A program made the position numbers and the translations under genes. Positions 44,211-55,363 of a stretch of 64,000 nt of DNA are shown here, in pieces. The stretch spans positions 124,001-188,000 of the forward strand of contig JAAEAF010001576.1 in assembly GCA_011037195.1 (NCBI GenBank), written 5' to 3'. Each line of letters starts with the position of its first letter. Within the stretch, counting starts at the first letter, position 1. The stretch comes from Triatoma infestans. Taxonomy: Eukaryota > Arthropoda > Insecta > Hemiptera > Reduviidae. The notes beneath the pieces are model-generated. The model saw only the letters and a list, made by a program, of their open reading frames with translations, was not told where the DNA came from and did not search any database.

Positions 44211-45860
44211 ACAATACTTTGAAGTGTCTGAAAAAACAAAATAAAAGTCATAACAAAATAAATTTGGAAATTATTTTATGCCCAAAAAGAACCTAGAATA
44301 TGAACGATATAAATTTTTTCTAGAAAACAATTTGAAGGAGAATCTACAGAACAATTCACACAACTAATTTAAAAAATAAGGCCCCGATTTATGAATTTCA
44401 ATTACTAAAAATGATTTAGTTAAAAGTATATTCATTTGCGGAGTAAAGAGTGACAATCCTACAGAAAGGCTACTTGAATTAGAGTATAAATCCTTAGATG
44501 AAACTATAAAATTTGCACAAACTATAGATATTTCAAAATTAATAACTACTTAATAACTACAGAACAATCAAAATTAATAAAATTACGTAAAGTAGAAAAT
44601 GAAATAAAAATAGATTATGTTAGAAAAGTAAATAAGCACAAAGGAAATAATAAAGGTAAACAAATAAACTTTGATTATCAAAATAGGTCAAGTGAAAATA
44701 AACAAAGTTCTAGCAGGTGAAAAAATGAGGATTAACGCACACAAAAAATAATTGCCCAGCTTATAATTCCAAATTTATATTTTTAAAGGAAAGGACACTA
44801 TTGGTCCCAAAGGTTTATAGGAAAGCTATTCACAACATAAACATCCAAAAATAGCAACTCGACAAATAGTTCTGATGACGAAGAAGTAAACAAATATTTC
44901 ATTGATAATCTGGAACTCCCCGCTGTAATAGTGAACCTTACACGGTTGATATTGTATTAGAAAATGAAATGACACATAAATTTAAAATAGATAGCGGTGC
45001 AATGGCTAATGTTCTTAATTCCTCAGTATTGAGATTAATGGAATTAAACCATGAGGATATAATAAAAACAAAATACATGCGAACTACACACAGAGAGAAA
45101 AATTAGATCTATTGGGCAAACTTTATTTGAATGCCAATTATAAAAATATATCAAAAAAGTTACAAGTTTTGTGATCAATTCAAATGTACAGTCCATTCTA
45201 GGTCTGCAAAGCTGGATAGATCTTAATTGAATAGCGAAAATAAATGTCATAAATAACGATATAAATCCTGAAATTAAGAAGTTAGTTAGTAAATATAAAG
45301 ATAATTTTTCAGGTATAGGCTGTAGAAGTGAACCATATCACATTGAACTGGATGAATCCATAAAATCCGTGATCCATCCTCCACGAAAAATATCATTACC
45401 TTAAAAAAAAAAAAAATATAAACAAACCTTATTAAATACGGAGAAAAATGGTATCATCAAAAGAGTAGGTAAACCTACCGACTGGGTTAATTCCACGGTT
45501 TTAGTAAGAAAACCAGATGGTTCTCTGAGAATATGTCTAGACCCATCCGATCTAAATAAAGTCATAGAAAGAGAGCATTTTCAAATTCCTGCTTTTGAAG
45601 AAATATCAGCAAAACTAGTTGGTTCAAAAATATTTAGTAGACTTGACTATTTTTCTGGATTTTGGACAGTCCCATTAGATGAGCCAAATTCTTTCCTATG
45701 CACCTTTAATAGCCCTTTTGGTAGATGGAGGTTTCTAAGGATACCTCCATAAAAATAAGCTTCAGAAATCTTTCGAAAAAGATTCAAGAATATATTAACA
45801 TGTTCTTGGGTGTGAACTGAATATAAATGATCTAATTATACGCGCTCAAAATATGAATAT
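44211..45860 (+). pseudogene. Ty3/gypsy gag-pol relic, right part
   Basis: Continues the Gag begun at 36.5 kb (PKKNLEYERYKFF and EQFTQLIKKIRPRF in shifting frames, about 44280-44390), then a zinc-knuckle-like CKGKGHYWS remnant near 44785. The protease (FKIDSGAMANVLNSSVL) is at about 44980-45030. The RT runs from about 45300 to 45760: TDWVNSTVLVRKPDGSLRIC, IPAFEEISAKLVGSKIFSRL, then FGRWRFLRIPP. It breaks off before the catalytic YxDD box. Stops are frequent; this is the oldest layer of the nested stack. Confidence 0.75.
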
Positions 45861-46003
45861 TAAAAAACATATTTCAAAGAGCTGCTGAAAATAATGCGAA
45901 ATTAATGTAAACAATATTTATGTTTTGCCGTTGTTAGTTAAACAAGCTAAAAAATCAGTTGGCTGAGGTCAAAGAAGAAACTTTTTATTTTTTTAAAAAG
46001 TTT

Positions 46004-46039
46004 ATTCGACGTTTCGGACACCTTTGGTTTATCAAGAAT
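46004..46039 (-). ncRNA. Hammerhead-like motif in the 3' Penelope terminal repeat
   Basis: On the minus strand: ATTC, TTGATAA (from CTGATGA, two changes), a stem II-like ACC-AAA-GGT plus GTCC, GAAACGTC, then GAAT. ATTC and GAAT pair exactly as stem I. Core substitutions at C3 and G8 should inactivate it. Confidence 0.5.
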
Positions 46040-49000
46040 ATCAAGAAAATTGTATGATGAAATTAAAACATATAACAATTAAACAATATTAGAAAGATAT
46101 GATACCTGTTAAGGAAGAATGGAGAGTTAAATATTTGACGAGATTATTGTTTGGTTGTAGAGTAAGGTATGCTTGCAAAGAAATCAGAGAGGGGAAAATT
46201 AGCGTTGGTAGCTTGGCTGAAACGATGATGTTGATGCTGCTAAATTTGTAGCATTGTGGCTAGCATGCGACTAGCATGCTGTGCTTTTTTTTTTTTTTTT
46301 TTTGAAAGCCAGAGTTGTCAAGTCTGTCATAGAGATTTTTTTTAAATTTTGAGCAGTCTTTGGCAGTAATTTAAATATGTACATTGAAAGAACAATATTT
46401 ACATGATTGGTCATTAACATAATTTGAGAAAAGAAAACTAATAATTTCAATACATGATATTGGATCTGCATTTTTAGTTTAGAAATATTAAGAGATCCAT
46501 TAATTATTTATATTTGCAATCCAGATGCCATTGAAAATTTAAAATTATTTACATTTTGTTTTTATTTTGTCAATTGTTTATGTTATTGAAATACTTGGTA
46601 AATCCATTACTAAGTATCATGTAAGAGTTAGAATTATATTTACAAGGAGTTTTGCTGAATTTATGTGCATCATGGATTCATTTTCGATATAAAATTAGAA
46701 ATTTAAAAATTTGAATATAAAATTGAACATAAAAATTGACTAAATCTAAGGTACAATAATGATTAAATAATTTTTTTTTTTTTTATTAAATAAATATTTT
46801 CGCTTGAGTATAAGTATTAAACAATTGAAAAAATTCATGATTCATTTTCGATATAAAATTAGAAATGATTTCCATGTAATGAAACTTATGGTTATAAACA
46901 ATTAAAAATTTCCAGATGAATGAAAAACGTCATGATTATGGTATAAATGTTAAAAAAAATTATTACCTAATTAAGTAATGATATACAATAATAATGATTT
47001 GATTAAATTGTTAAAATATCTTCTAATAATTATTCAGATGTAACAAAACTAATGGCTACAAACAACTGTTCATTTTTAAAGATGACTCTAAGAAAATGGA
47101 ATATGAATACAAATAAAATTTCAAGATTGATTCTGCATAAATTTAAAATTCATTGAAAATTATACAATTGAAAAAGATTTTTGATAAATATCACAATTAT
47201 AGAAGTAGATAATTAATAAACAAATGTGATGTAAAAAGATGCAGAGTAAAAATTAAAAATTAATACATACTTAAAATAATTGATAGAAAATTATATAATT
47301 GATTGATGATATGACATGATATAATAAAATATATAATTTTTTTATTTTTTTTTATTTTTGCTGTAAACACACATATTTATTTATATACAATTGTTTCTAG
47401 GAACTTTAATAATTTGTGTGTGTTTAGGCAAATTAATTAAATAGAAAGGAATGTTAGAAAAAGAAGAAAATAAATTTGTTAAAGTGAAAAAAAGAATTTA
47501 TCAAAGAAGTGATAATGTATGCAAATGCATGATGAAAAAAAAAGCAATTTATGGAAGAAATGATAATGTACCTTTCCCATGGAAGATCCTTTGAATCAAG
47601 ATGATTTAATTTAGTGTTTTATTAATCTTCGTTGATGCTTGTTGATTGTATGTTTAAATCTTATAATTCAATATTCGTCGATGTTTAAAATTTTTATATT
47701 TGTCGATTTTGATTTTATTTAATTATATTTTTATTTTATTTTATTTATTTTGTTTTGTTTATTTTGTTGTATAAATTCTATAATTTATACATTCGTGGAA
47801 TAATATATTTTGTTTGTTTTGTGTTTGTAGACGAATTAAATTACTTTCTTTTTTTGCTTCCAACAAGGGTTGGAGTTGTCATACGCTGTCTTATAAATCA
47901 AGGTGGAATGATTTAATGTATTTGTTTTAGTTGATTTCTGAATCAACGGTGCAATGATGACTTTGTTTTCTAAATTTGTTTTATGCATTATTTGCACGAA
48001 GAAATTTGTTTTATGTTATGCGAAGAAATTTGTGTTTATGCATAATGTTGTACTAAGAAATTTGTTTTACGAAGAAGGCCTTGATAGAAACGTTTGCTTA
48101 ATTTATGTAAACTTAATATTAATTTATAACTAGTGGACGAAATCGATTTCTTGCGAGCAGGAATGCAGGAATGCGCAGCTAGGATACGGCCGTAAGGAGA
48201 TGTGGGAGTGAGCTCATAAATAATTAATTAATTATTCGAAGTTCGATGAATGTCTGCAGACTTAATTAATAATTTGAAGTTCGGTGAATGTCTGCAGATT
48301 ATATCGACAGAATTCGAAGTGCTAAAGCTAGATAGATTAAGCGAATATTTTGTTAGTGGTAAACAAGTATTATATTAGTATCATAAAATATATATATATG
48401 AATGTATATGGCCATTTGAAAGAAAATTATTTAGTTGGGGTGTTGATTTTAATCACCCTTCAAGGTACATGTGACAAAAAACAATTAAAAGTGAAAGTAG
48501 TAAGTATAATAAACTGGGTTTTTACCAGGTGCAGAAAGATATCTCCTTTTATTAGTACTTCCATTGTTCGGCAATTCCTTGAAGATTAAAATTTCCCAAT
48601 TGACCTGGGAAAATCCTTTCCTATTGAAGTAAGGTGCCTGGAATTCCTTCTAATTTTTGTATGCTTATTGTTATTTCACCCTTTTGTCGACGTTTTTATT
48701 CTATTAAACAAGAAGCAAATCAATGAAATATATCTAAGAAATAAGGGTTTTTACCTGTTTTGTCGGCGTTGAGACAATGCTGTGGAAGTTATATTCAATT
48801 TCTAAATTTTTCCAGTATTTTAATCCTGCAATAAATTCTAGCTTTGTACAGTTTGTTAAATTCCCGTATTGTTTGTTTTTCTAAAATAAGAAAAGTATTA
48901 GCAATTGCTCCTTATGACTCCTTTGTCGGTATCTAAATCTAAAATAAGAAATGTTTGGATTTGCTTTGTATCAATGCATTAGTAAATGCTTTGTATGATT

Positions 49001-49420
49001 TCCTTTATGACCTAAAATTCAATGTTTAAATAAATAGGGTGTTTAACCTAAAATTGTTAAGAATGAGAATGTATATTATTTAAAATTAACAATAATTAAA
49101 TGTATGATGATTGGGGTGTATGGCCTAAAATTGACCATAATCAATGTTCAATTCACACTAACGAAATTGTTTAAATAAATAGGGTGTATGATCTAAAATT
49201 AAATGTTGAATTTGAAACGTGCATTGAAATGTTGAAATACAATTTTCAAAATGCCAGGGTGTATTTACTGAGATATTATGTTGAATTTATTTAAAATTTT
49301 TAATTAAAATGTTTATGTTTGAATTTAAATTTTGAAATTAATTTTGAAATTTTTCCTTGGACTAGAGTATTGTCTCCTCCCAACACCAGGAAAATTTGTC
49401 TAAATTTTCCGAAAATGTTT
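46040..49420. other. Very AT-rich 3.4-kb stretch of unknown origin
   Basis: It lies between the Penelope 3' terminal repeat and the end of the gypsy pol. It has no ORF with a recognisable domain. Contents: T-run at 46277-46303; near-duplicate phrase cattttcgatataaaattag (about 46679 and 46846); repeated gaagaaatttg phrases near 47995-48070; duplicated gaagttcg(a/g)tgaatgtctg (48237 and 48281); and degenerate repeats of 'gggtgtatg.cctaaaatt' at 49035-49200. It should hold the gypsy 3' LTR, but I could not find a sequence matching the 5' LTR. Confidence 0.45.
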
Positions 49421-49830
49421 TTAAATTTTTGCCTTTCTTGGCCGTAGATTCATTTTATGTGTGTTTGTAGGTTTTTGTCGCAGATGTGTTTTTTTAATTT
49501 TGCTTAGATGCACTAATTTTCTTTCATTATCGTTTAAGGTAATTAGTGCAGCCTGGTTGGAAAATATTTTGTAAATTTGGTACGGGCCATGATATTTTTT
49601 TGTGAATTTTCCTGTTGAAGTAAAATGTTTTAAATAAACATGGTCGCCTATGCTGAATTTTTGTGGTGAAGTGTTTTTGTTATAGTATTTTTGTTTGATT
49701 TGTTTCGCTTTTTCATTGTTGAGTTTGGCTTGTTTGTGTACTGTTTGAATTTTGTCGTGTAGGCATTTAGTGTGAGTGTTGAAGTTTTGTGTGATGGATA
49801 ATTCAGCACCCATGGAAATTTAAATTTTGT
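49421..49830 (-). pseudogene. Gypsy integrase C-terminal domain
   Basis: Frame 49813-49421 gives a basic helical stretch (NNEKAKQIKQKYYNKN), the SH3-like core (FSIGDHVYLKHFTSTGKF, then KKYHGPYQIYKIFSNQ) and a basic tail. It is the usual GPY/F-type integrase C-terminus. It is out of frame with the upstream catalytic core, which runs on in another frame to 49648, so one indel lies near 49815. Confidence 0.8.
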
Positions 49831-50935
49831 ACCAAAAACAAGTTCATGGGGGGTAAAGTTTGTGGATACATTTTTTGTAGAGTTGTGGGCTGCCTTAATT
49901 AATGGTAGGTAATTATGCCAATTTTTGCCACTTTGGACATAGTGGGATATGTTATTGGCGATGTCTCTATGGATTCTTCCTAATCGTCCATTTGACGCAG
50001 GGTGGTATGGCGTCGTGCACACTTTTTTAATTTTTAACAGTGCACAGATTTGGAGTAAAATGGTGGACGTGAAATTGGTACCCAAATCTGTGAGTAGGTA
50101 CTTTGGCGTGCCGTATCTGGTGAAGATATGGTTAACAATAATTTGAGCAATAGTCTCCGCTTTTTGGTTCGTAATTGGAAACATTTCCAAATAGCGGGAA
50201 TATTGACAAATTATTGTTAATATGTATTTGTATTCTTCGCCTGTTAGAATATTTGTTGATGGCTCTAGCGGTCCAACAACGTCAATTGAAATAGCTTGCC
50301 AAACATTAGTTGGCTCGCTAAATGTGCCTATTGGTGGTTTATAGGCGTTGTCGGTTTTTCTAGTGGCGCAACTATGACACGTCTTGACATAGTTCTCCAC
50401 GTCTTTGGTCATGTCAGGCCAGGAGAATTGAGTTTTTATGCGGTCATATGTTTTTTGTCTGCCATAATGACCAGACAATGGGTTGTCATGATACAGCTGT
50501 AAAACTGTATCACGCATTTTGCTTGGAACAAGGATGTTGTTGTCCAGCACATTGATTAGAAGGCCTGAATCATTTAATGCATAATTTTTTGATTGGGCTA
50601 GACGTCGGCATTGCTCATCTTCAGCTTGCTGCTGAGCTATTTCTAATAAGTCGATGGTTGGGTAATATTCTGGGGATATATCGGTGTTGATGCAGCCTAT
50701 ATATCTACTTAACGCATCTGCATGAGCGATGTTTTTATCCGATCTGTGTTCGATGTAGAAGTCGAACTCACTTAATTTCAGTGACCATCTGTACAATTTC
50801 GAATGCGGGTCTTTTAAATTTTGAAGCCACTGCAGAGCTGAGTGGTCAGTTATTATTTTGAATTTGTAGCCGAAAATGATATATCTGTACTGTTTACAGC
50901 CAAAGAGAATGGCTAACAGTTCTCTTTCCGTAGTG
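49815..50935 (-). pseudogene. Gypsy RNase H end and integrase core, catalytic Glu replaced
   Basis: The frame is open from about 50935. RNase H: KIITDHSALQWLQ, then HADALSRYIG. Integrase zinc finger: H-N ... GHYGRQ and CHSCATRK. Catalytic core: SIDVVGPL and LTDLGTNFTS supply the two Asp. The third box reads ASNGRLGRIHRD where NG--ER-HR is expected, so the catalytic Glu appears to be Gly. That alone should abolish strand transfer. It joins the RT upstream only after a one-base shift near 50935. Confidence 0.8.
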
Positions 50936-51701
50936 CAGAGTCTTGTTTCAGTTTCAACAGTACGCGGGATGAAAAGGCTATTGGACGTTCTTCGCCGTTT
51001 ATTTGTTGGCTTAGAATTGCAGATATGCCAACGTTGCTCGCGTCCGTAGTCAATATGAATTCGTAATTATAATTGGGGTATGCCAAAATCGGTGGAGAAA
51101 TCAATTTTTGTTTTAGAATTTGAAATGCCGATGAACATTGAGAAGACCATACAAACTTGGTATTTTTCTTTGTTAAGTCTGTAAGAGGCTTGGCTATTTC
51201 CGAGAAATTATGAATGAATTTTCTGTAAAAACCTATAAATCCTAAAAATGCTCTGACGTCTTTTAATTTTTTCGGAATTGGATAGGTTTCTACAGCTTTT
51301 AACTTCTCGTGATCTGGAGAAATGCCTTTTTTGCTCAATGTATAGCCTAAATATTTGCATTCTTCTTTGAAGAAGGTACATTTATTTAGGTCTATACAAA
51401 GATTGCCCTTCTGTAATTGTGTGAGAATTTTTTGTGTAGATGTTAAATGTTCATGAAATGTTTTGCCGTGAAAAATTAATATGTCGTCAATGAATGTGTG
51501 GCATATGTCACCCGTGTAACCCGATAATAGTTTATCCATTAAACGCTGATATGATCCGCTTGCGTTCTTCAGACCGAACGGAACAGATAAGAATTTGTAT
51601 GTGCCGAATTGCGTTATGAATGTTGTTTTGTCTTGTGATGATTTGTCAAGTCTAATGGAGTGGAATGCGTTTGAGATGTCGAGTGTTGTGAAGTATGTCA
51701 T
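50913..51701 (-). pseudogene. Gypsy reverse transcriptase palm to RNase H
   Basis: Frame 51701-50913 (262 codons): TTLDISNAFHSIRLDKSS (first catalytic Asp), SVPFGLKNASGSYQRLMD, the FIDDILIF catalytic box (Tyr replaced by Phe but both Asp kept), LGYTLSKKGISPDHEKLK, FLGFIGFYRKFIHNFSEIAK and the RNase H start LTTDASNVGISAILSQ. Its start overlaps the preceding pol frame with a shift near 51700, and its end needs another near 50935. Confidence 0.85.
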
Positions 51702-52945
51702 GTAATGTTGATAATATGTGTTGAATGTCTGGAAGAGGATAAATTTCAGATGTGGTGATTGCGTTTAATTTACGTAAATCAACCACGTATCTGTACTGTT
51801 TGCGTAACTGGGTGATGTCGTTTGAATCAACTTTTGTGTGATCCGCAGACTTCTTTTTAACAAGAATCACGGGATGCGCCCAGTTACTCGTCGATGGTTC
51901 AATTATTCCTCTATCCAGATTATCTTGTATTAGTGCTTTCAGTATGGGGGCTTCTGAATGTGATAGTTTGTAAGGTCGACTGTGTACAGGCGGATGATTT
52001 TGTGTGTCTATGTGGTGTGTAATATCTGTAAATTTTGTTTTGTAATCTTTATCATGAGTGAATGTGTCATAAAATGGAGAAAATGTTTCAACAATTTTGT
52101 CTGCTTGTTGTGGAGAGAGATGAGTGAGTTTCTGGCGTAACTGTTGTTGAAAGGCTTGTAATTGTGTTTTTTGTTCGTGCGAGAGTTGTTGAATAGAATT
52201 TATGGTATGTTTGTTTGATGAGTTGTACGTCTCAGGGTTGTATTGAATGTGTGCTATTGGAAAATGTTTCGTGATGCAGATTTCATGTTGTGTTGTATTT
52301 ATTAATGTTATGGCACAAGCATTGTTATGTACGTTAGTCAGTGTGTGGGGTAAGTAAATTCCAGTAGGTAGACTGTCATGTTGTGTCAATAGTATGGAAC
52401 CGTCTGGAATTTTTGTATGTAGCGTGTAAGTATTGACGATGTGGGATCGTGCAGGAATTTTGATTTTGTGTCTGGTTGATAATGTTTCTGGTAAAGATGT
52501 GTTTTGAATGTTGTTAATTTGTGATGTTGTGTTGTCTGTTAAGAATGGAATGACTGTTTTGTTTATGATTATGTTTGAGTTTTTGAAATTAATAATGGCT
52601 TGAAATTTTGTTAGTAGGTCTCTCCCAATGATCATTTCAAATTCATTTTTCAGTTGGGACACTATGAATTTACCTTGAATTTTTGTGTTTTGGCCTATGG
52701 ATAATTGAATGTTTGACAGACCATAATTGGGAATAATCTGGTTTGTGATCGATTTTAAAATGATACCAGATTTTTCGGGCCTCGATTTGACGTGACTGGC
52801 ATCTATGAGCGAGTGTGAAGCACCCGTGTCGATCAGAGCTTTAACTTTTTTGTTTTTAATTTGGACGTTGATTAATAAATTATTTGAATCGTTGAGTGCC
52901 GGGATCAAGACCGTGGTAGCCGTTCGTGAAAACGGCTGAGCGCCT
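51652..52945 (-). pseudogene. Gypsy protease and RT N-terminal half (start of pol, -1 frame)
   Basis: The frame is open from 52945 immediately after the gag slip site, with no stop before the first ATG (52908). The protease has the DTGASHSLID box and the downstream MIIGRDLL flap partner. A long Thr/His/Asn-rich linker follows, then the RT fingers (HSRPYKLSHSEAPILKALIQ, WAHPVILVKKKSADHTK, YRYVVDLRKLNAIT). It runs out of frame near 51700, where the RT palm continues in the next frame. Pol is made as a Gag-Pol fusion through the frameshift site. Confidence 0.85.
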
Positions 52946-52956
52946 AATCGTTTTTT
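52918..52956 (-). promoter_or_regulatory. -1 ribosomal frameshift signal at the gag-pol junction
   Basis: The minus strand reads GCA AAA AAC GAT TAG in the gag frame: an in-register A AAA AAC heptamer (52956-52950), two codons before the gag stop. A -1 slip continues openly as CGA TTA GGC GCT into pol. A hairpin with perfect 7-bp arms, AGCCGTT (52937-52931) and AACGGCT (52924-52918), begins 12 bases downstream. This is the standard arrangement for stimulated -1 frameshifting. Confidence 0.8.
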
Positions 52957-54057
52957 GCATTATTGAACCAGCATGCCTTTGCAGTATGCCCTCGTTTTTC
53001 ACATATCTGGCATGTTGGCGGAACCCATCTATTCGACGTATTGCCAGTATTAAATTTGTTATTATTATTATTATTGTTGGGCATTTGTTTTTTGAAATAG
53101 GGCCTAATTTGCCTGAAGGTCTGGCTTAAATTGTGGCTTTTTGCCAAAATTAGTGCGCGCTTGTTTATTATTATTAAAATTATTATTTTTGTTGTTGCAG
53201 TCGCGGTTCCAGTGGTTGCCTTGACAAAATTTACAAGGCGAAGGTGGTTTAGAAATAGAAACTCGCCTTCTTTTATTTTTCACGACTTGAAATTTTTGTG
53301 TGCATTCTGAGTTCCAATGGACGCCGGAACAATGTTTGCATGGCGATGGCGGTTTGTCAGAAGACTGTATTGGCGAATCTGCCTTTTTAATGGCAAATAT
53401 CGAACCTTGAGGTTCTGCACTTTGTATGTCCCTGAGGGCTGTTGCATAAGTTTGAGCCTCATCAAGGTTTTTGGGGAGTTTAATTTGGACTTGGGCCTTC
53501 ATGGAACTTGGAAGTGATTTTATGAAGGCGTCCGTTGTTAGCCGCTCAACTAGATTTTGTAACGTTTGTAACGGGTTTTGTTGAGCTTTGAATAAGAGAG
53601 ATGTGGCAATGTGCTTTATTCTGTCAGCAAAAGCTTCCAGAGTTTCTGATGGATTTTGTTGCAAGCTCGTTATTTGCTGCAACAATACCACGGGCGTTTT
53701 TTCTTTTTTAAATCTGGCAATTAGACTTTCCGTTGCTAGTCGGTATGTTAAAATGACGTTATCATTTGTACACTGCGTTTTAAAAGTGTCAAAGAAAATT
53801 TTTGCCGCACCTGTTAATTTTAAAATTAGGATTTCCAGTTTGTCGGCTTCTGACCATCCCGAAATCGCACTATAATTATTAATTTGGTCTATGAAGGAAT
53901 TTATGTCGCTATTATGGGAACCGTCGAAAACTGGTAAATTATTTATCATTTGCAAGTTCCGGATGTTTACGGGATTTGGGGCGTTGCACTTGTTTAGAAG
54001 GTACGCGATTGCTTCATCAGCAGATTTTTGTTGGCCATCGATTGTGTAGGTAGACAT
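52944..54057 (-). pseudogene. Gypsy gag with three zinc knuckles, one frameshift
   Basis: ORF 54057-53104 (317 codons) holds the capsid region (LPVFDGSHNSDINSFIDQIN, LTGAAKIFFDTF, SETLEAFADRIKHIATSL) and two unusual CX2CX3HX4C knuckles, CKHCSGVHWNSEC and CKFCQGNHWNRDC. The last part continues in another frame (53147-52944) with a conventional knuckle CQICEKRGHTAKAC and an Asn-run, ending at the frameshift site. The frames meet at an A5 run near 53140, so a single-base insertion there is the simplest break. Gag forms the particle and binds element RNA. Confidence 0.85.
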
Positions 54058-54302
54058 ATTTTTGATAGTCTTTCTTTTAAAATTAACAAATTGCCACTTG
54101 TGGAAAGATTATGTTGTTTTAATTTTTGAATAATTTCGGCTCTTTTCATAAAAATGAAGTCGAAATTTTAAAAATATGAAATATACAAATAGATGTAACA
54201 AAAAATAGCGGAAATAAAATATTTAAAAGTGTAAAACTAAAATGAATAATAAAAAAAATAATAGAAATTTATATCTTACCTTTTAATGAGAAATGGCTGG
54301 GT

Positions 54303-54322
54303 TTCGATAGCGCTGCCACCAA
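54303..54322 (-). promoter_or_regulatory. Primer-binding site of the gypsy element
   Basis: On the minus strand TTGGTGGCAGCGCTATCG directly follows the LTR end ...CATTACA, in the position of a tRNA primer site. TGGTGGCAGCG-type sites are usual in mdg1/412-like gypsy elements. Confidence 0.6.
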
Positions 54323-54664
54323 TGTAATGGTTGTAGGAGGAGATGTTGGTTGTAGATGTTGATAGATAAATAACACCTCAATATCGGTATAAGATATATA
54401 ATTGATATATATGTATATTACTGACTGCCAAGGACTGTATACTTTACACTACAAGAACTGAACAGACTGACTGACGTGGCTAAACGAAGTGTACAATTCA
54501 AGTGTGAGACTGTGAACAGAATATCCCTTTTTGACTCTGTCTCTCGTATATATATCCAACTGGCCTCTCCTCTCCTCTCTCTCGAGAGGGGCTCTTTCTC
54601 TCTGATGCGTGGTGGGGGTTCACTCGCTAGTGTGGATGAGTGGTGGGGGTTCACTACCCCTACA
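54323..54664 (-). repeat. 5' LTR candidate of the gypsy element
   Basis: On the minus strand the interval begins TGTAGGGGTAG and ends CATTACA immediately before the primer-binding site (342 bp). Its start cuts the Penelope endonuclease frame. It contains a duplicated gtggtgggggttcact phrase. Without a second LTR for comparison the exact limits are inferred. Confidence 0.55.
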
Positions 54665-55036
54665 GTTAGGGTTGAGGTTAATCTGGATGCATTCAGAAAG
54701 AAGTCGCTTCAGGTGGTTGGAATAGGTGGTTAGGACAGAAGCATTTCGGAAATCAAAGGAGTGGGCAAGGGTGAATGCATGTTTTGTGAGGGTTGCACTG
54801 TCAATTTTATTGTTAACTATGTCTAGTTCATGCTGTCTAAGTCTCTTTCGTAGTTGTTTTGATTCACCAATGTAACATGCGTTACAGTTTGATGCAGTGC
54901 AAAGTATGCTGTAAACAGAGTTCGTTTTGTCATAAGTTTCAATCGGGTCTTTGAGATTAGAGAACAGTTTGCTGAGTTTGTTGGAGGAGTAGAGGCCAGA
55001 TTTGAGATTGGGAATGATAGACTTTAGAAAATGCAT
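54664..55036 (-). pseudogene. GIY-YIG endonuclease of the Penelope-like element, cut by the gypsy LTR
   Basis: The minus frame from 55036 has VYSILC, a Cys cluster (CTASNCNACYIGES), LRKRLRQHE, then TKHAFTLAHSFDFRN and the final helix HLKRLLSECIQINLNPN. This is the GIY-YIG nuclease of Penelope-like elements, which nicks target DNA. The VY-I and YIG motifs and the catalytic Arg region are intact. The last residues before the stop at 54620 come from the inserted gypsy LTR, so the native C-terminus is lost. Confidence 0.85.
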
Positions 55037-55039
55037 GAT

Positions 55040-55363
55040 TTAGTATGAGATGGTATTTGTGTAGATGAAAGAACAGAATATAGATGGCTCGGGCATGGAA
55101 TGGCATGTGGTTTTTAAAGGATTGTTTTTTAGTTTACGGATTGTTTTGAGGATGAGGTGATTTGGATAATGATTTTGTAATTTGTGTATTTTGTTGATAT
55201 TGTCGTTCTGGAATGGAGGTGCATCAGACAAGTTAATGGCTCGGTTAAAAAAGTTTTTGATGGCATTAATTTTATGATGTAAGGGCTGATTTGAAAGGAA
55301 ATGTAGCAGTCTGCCGGAGTAAGTAGGTTTGGTGTACCGATTGTATGTGAATGTTTGGTTCAA
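55040..55363 (-). pseudogene. C-terminal end of the Penelope-like reverse transcriptase
   Basis: The frame contains YTKPTYSGRLLHFLSNQPLH, INAIKNFFNRAINLSD, and YPNHLILKTIRKLKN. This is the conserved block between the RT and the endonuclease in Penelope-like elements. The RT catalytic core is absent: the element is 5'-truncated at about 55363, where an inverted terminal-repeat fragment joins. A frame break separates it from the endonuclease. Confidence 0.8.

Larger units (their letters stand above)
49421..54664 (-). mobile_element. Ty3/gypsy LTR retrotransposon inserted in the Penelope-like element (3' limit uncertain)
   Basis: On the minus strand: 5' LTR candidate (54664-54323), primer-binding site, gag with three zinc knuckles, a -1 frameshift site, then pol (protease, RT, RNase H, integrase). 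Frames are largely preserved, with about four single-base shifts and an integrase Glu replaced, so it is recently dead rather than ancient. The LTR start coincides with the point where the Penelope endonuclease frame is cut. The 3' LTR was not recognised, so the low-coordinate limit given is only the end of pol. Confidence 0.8.
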
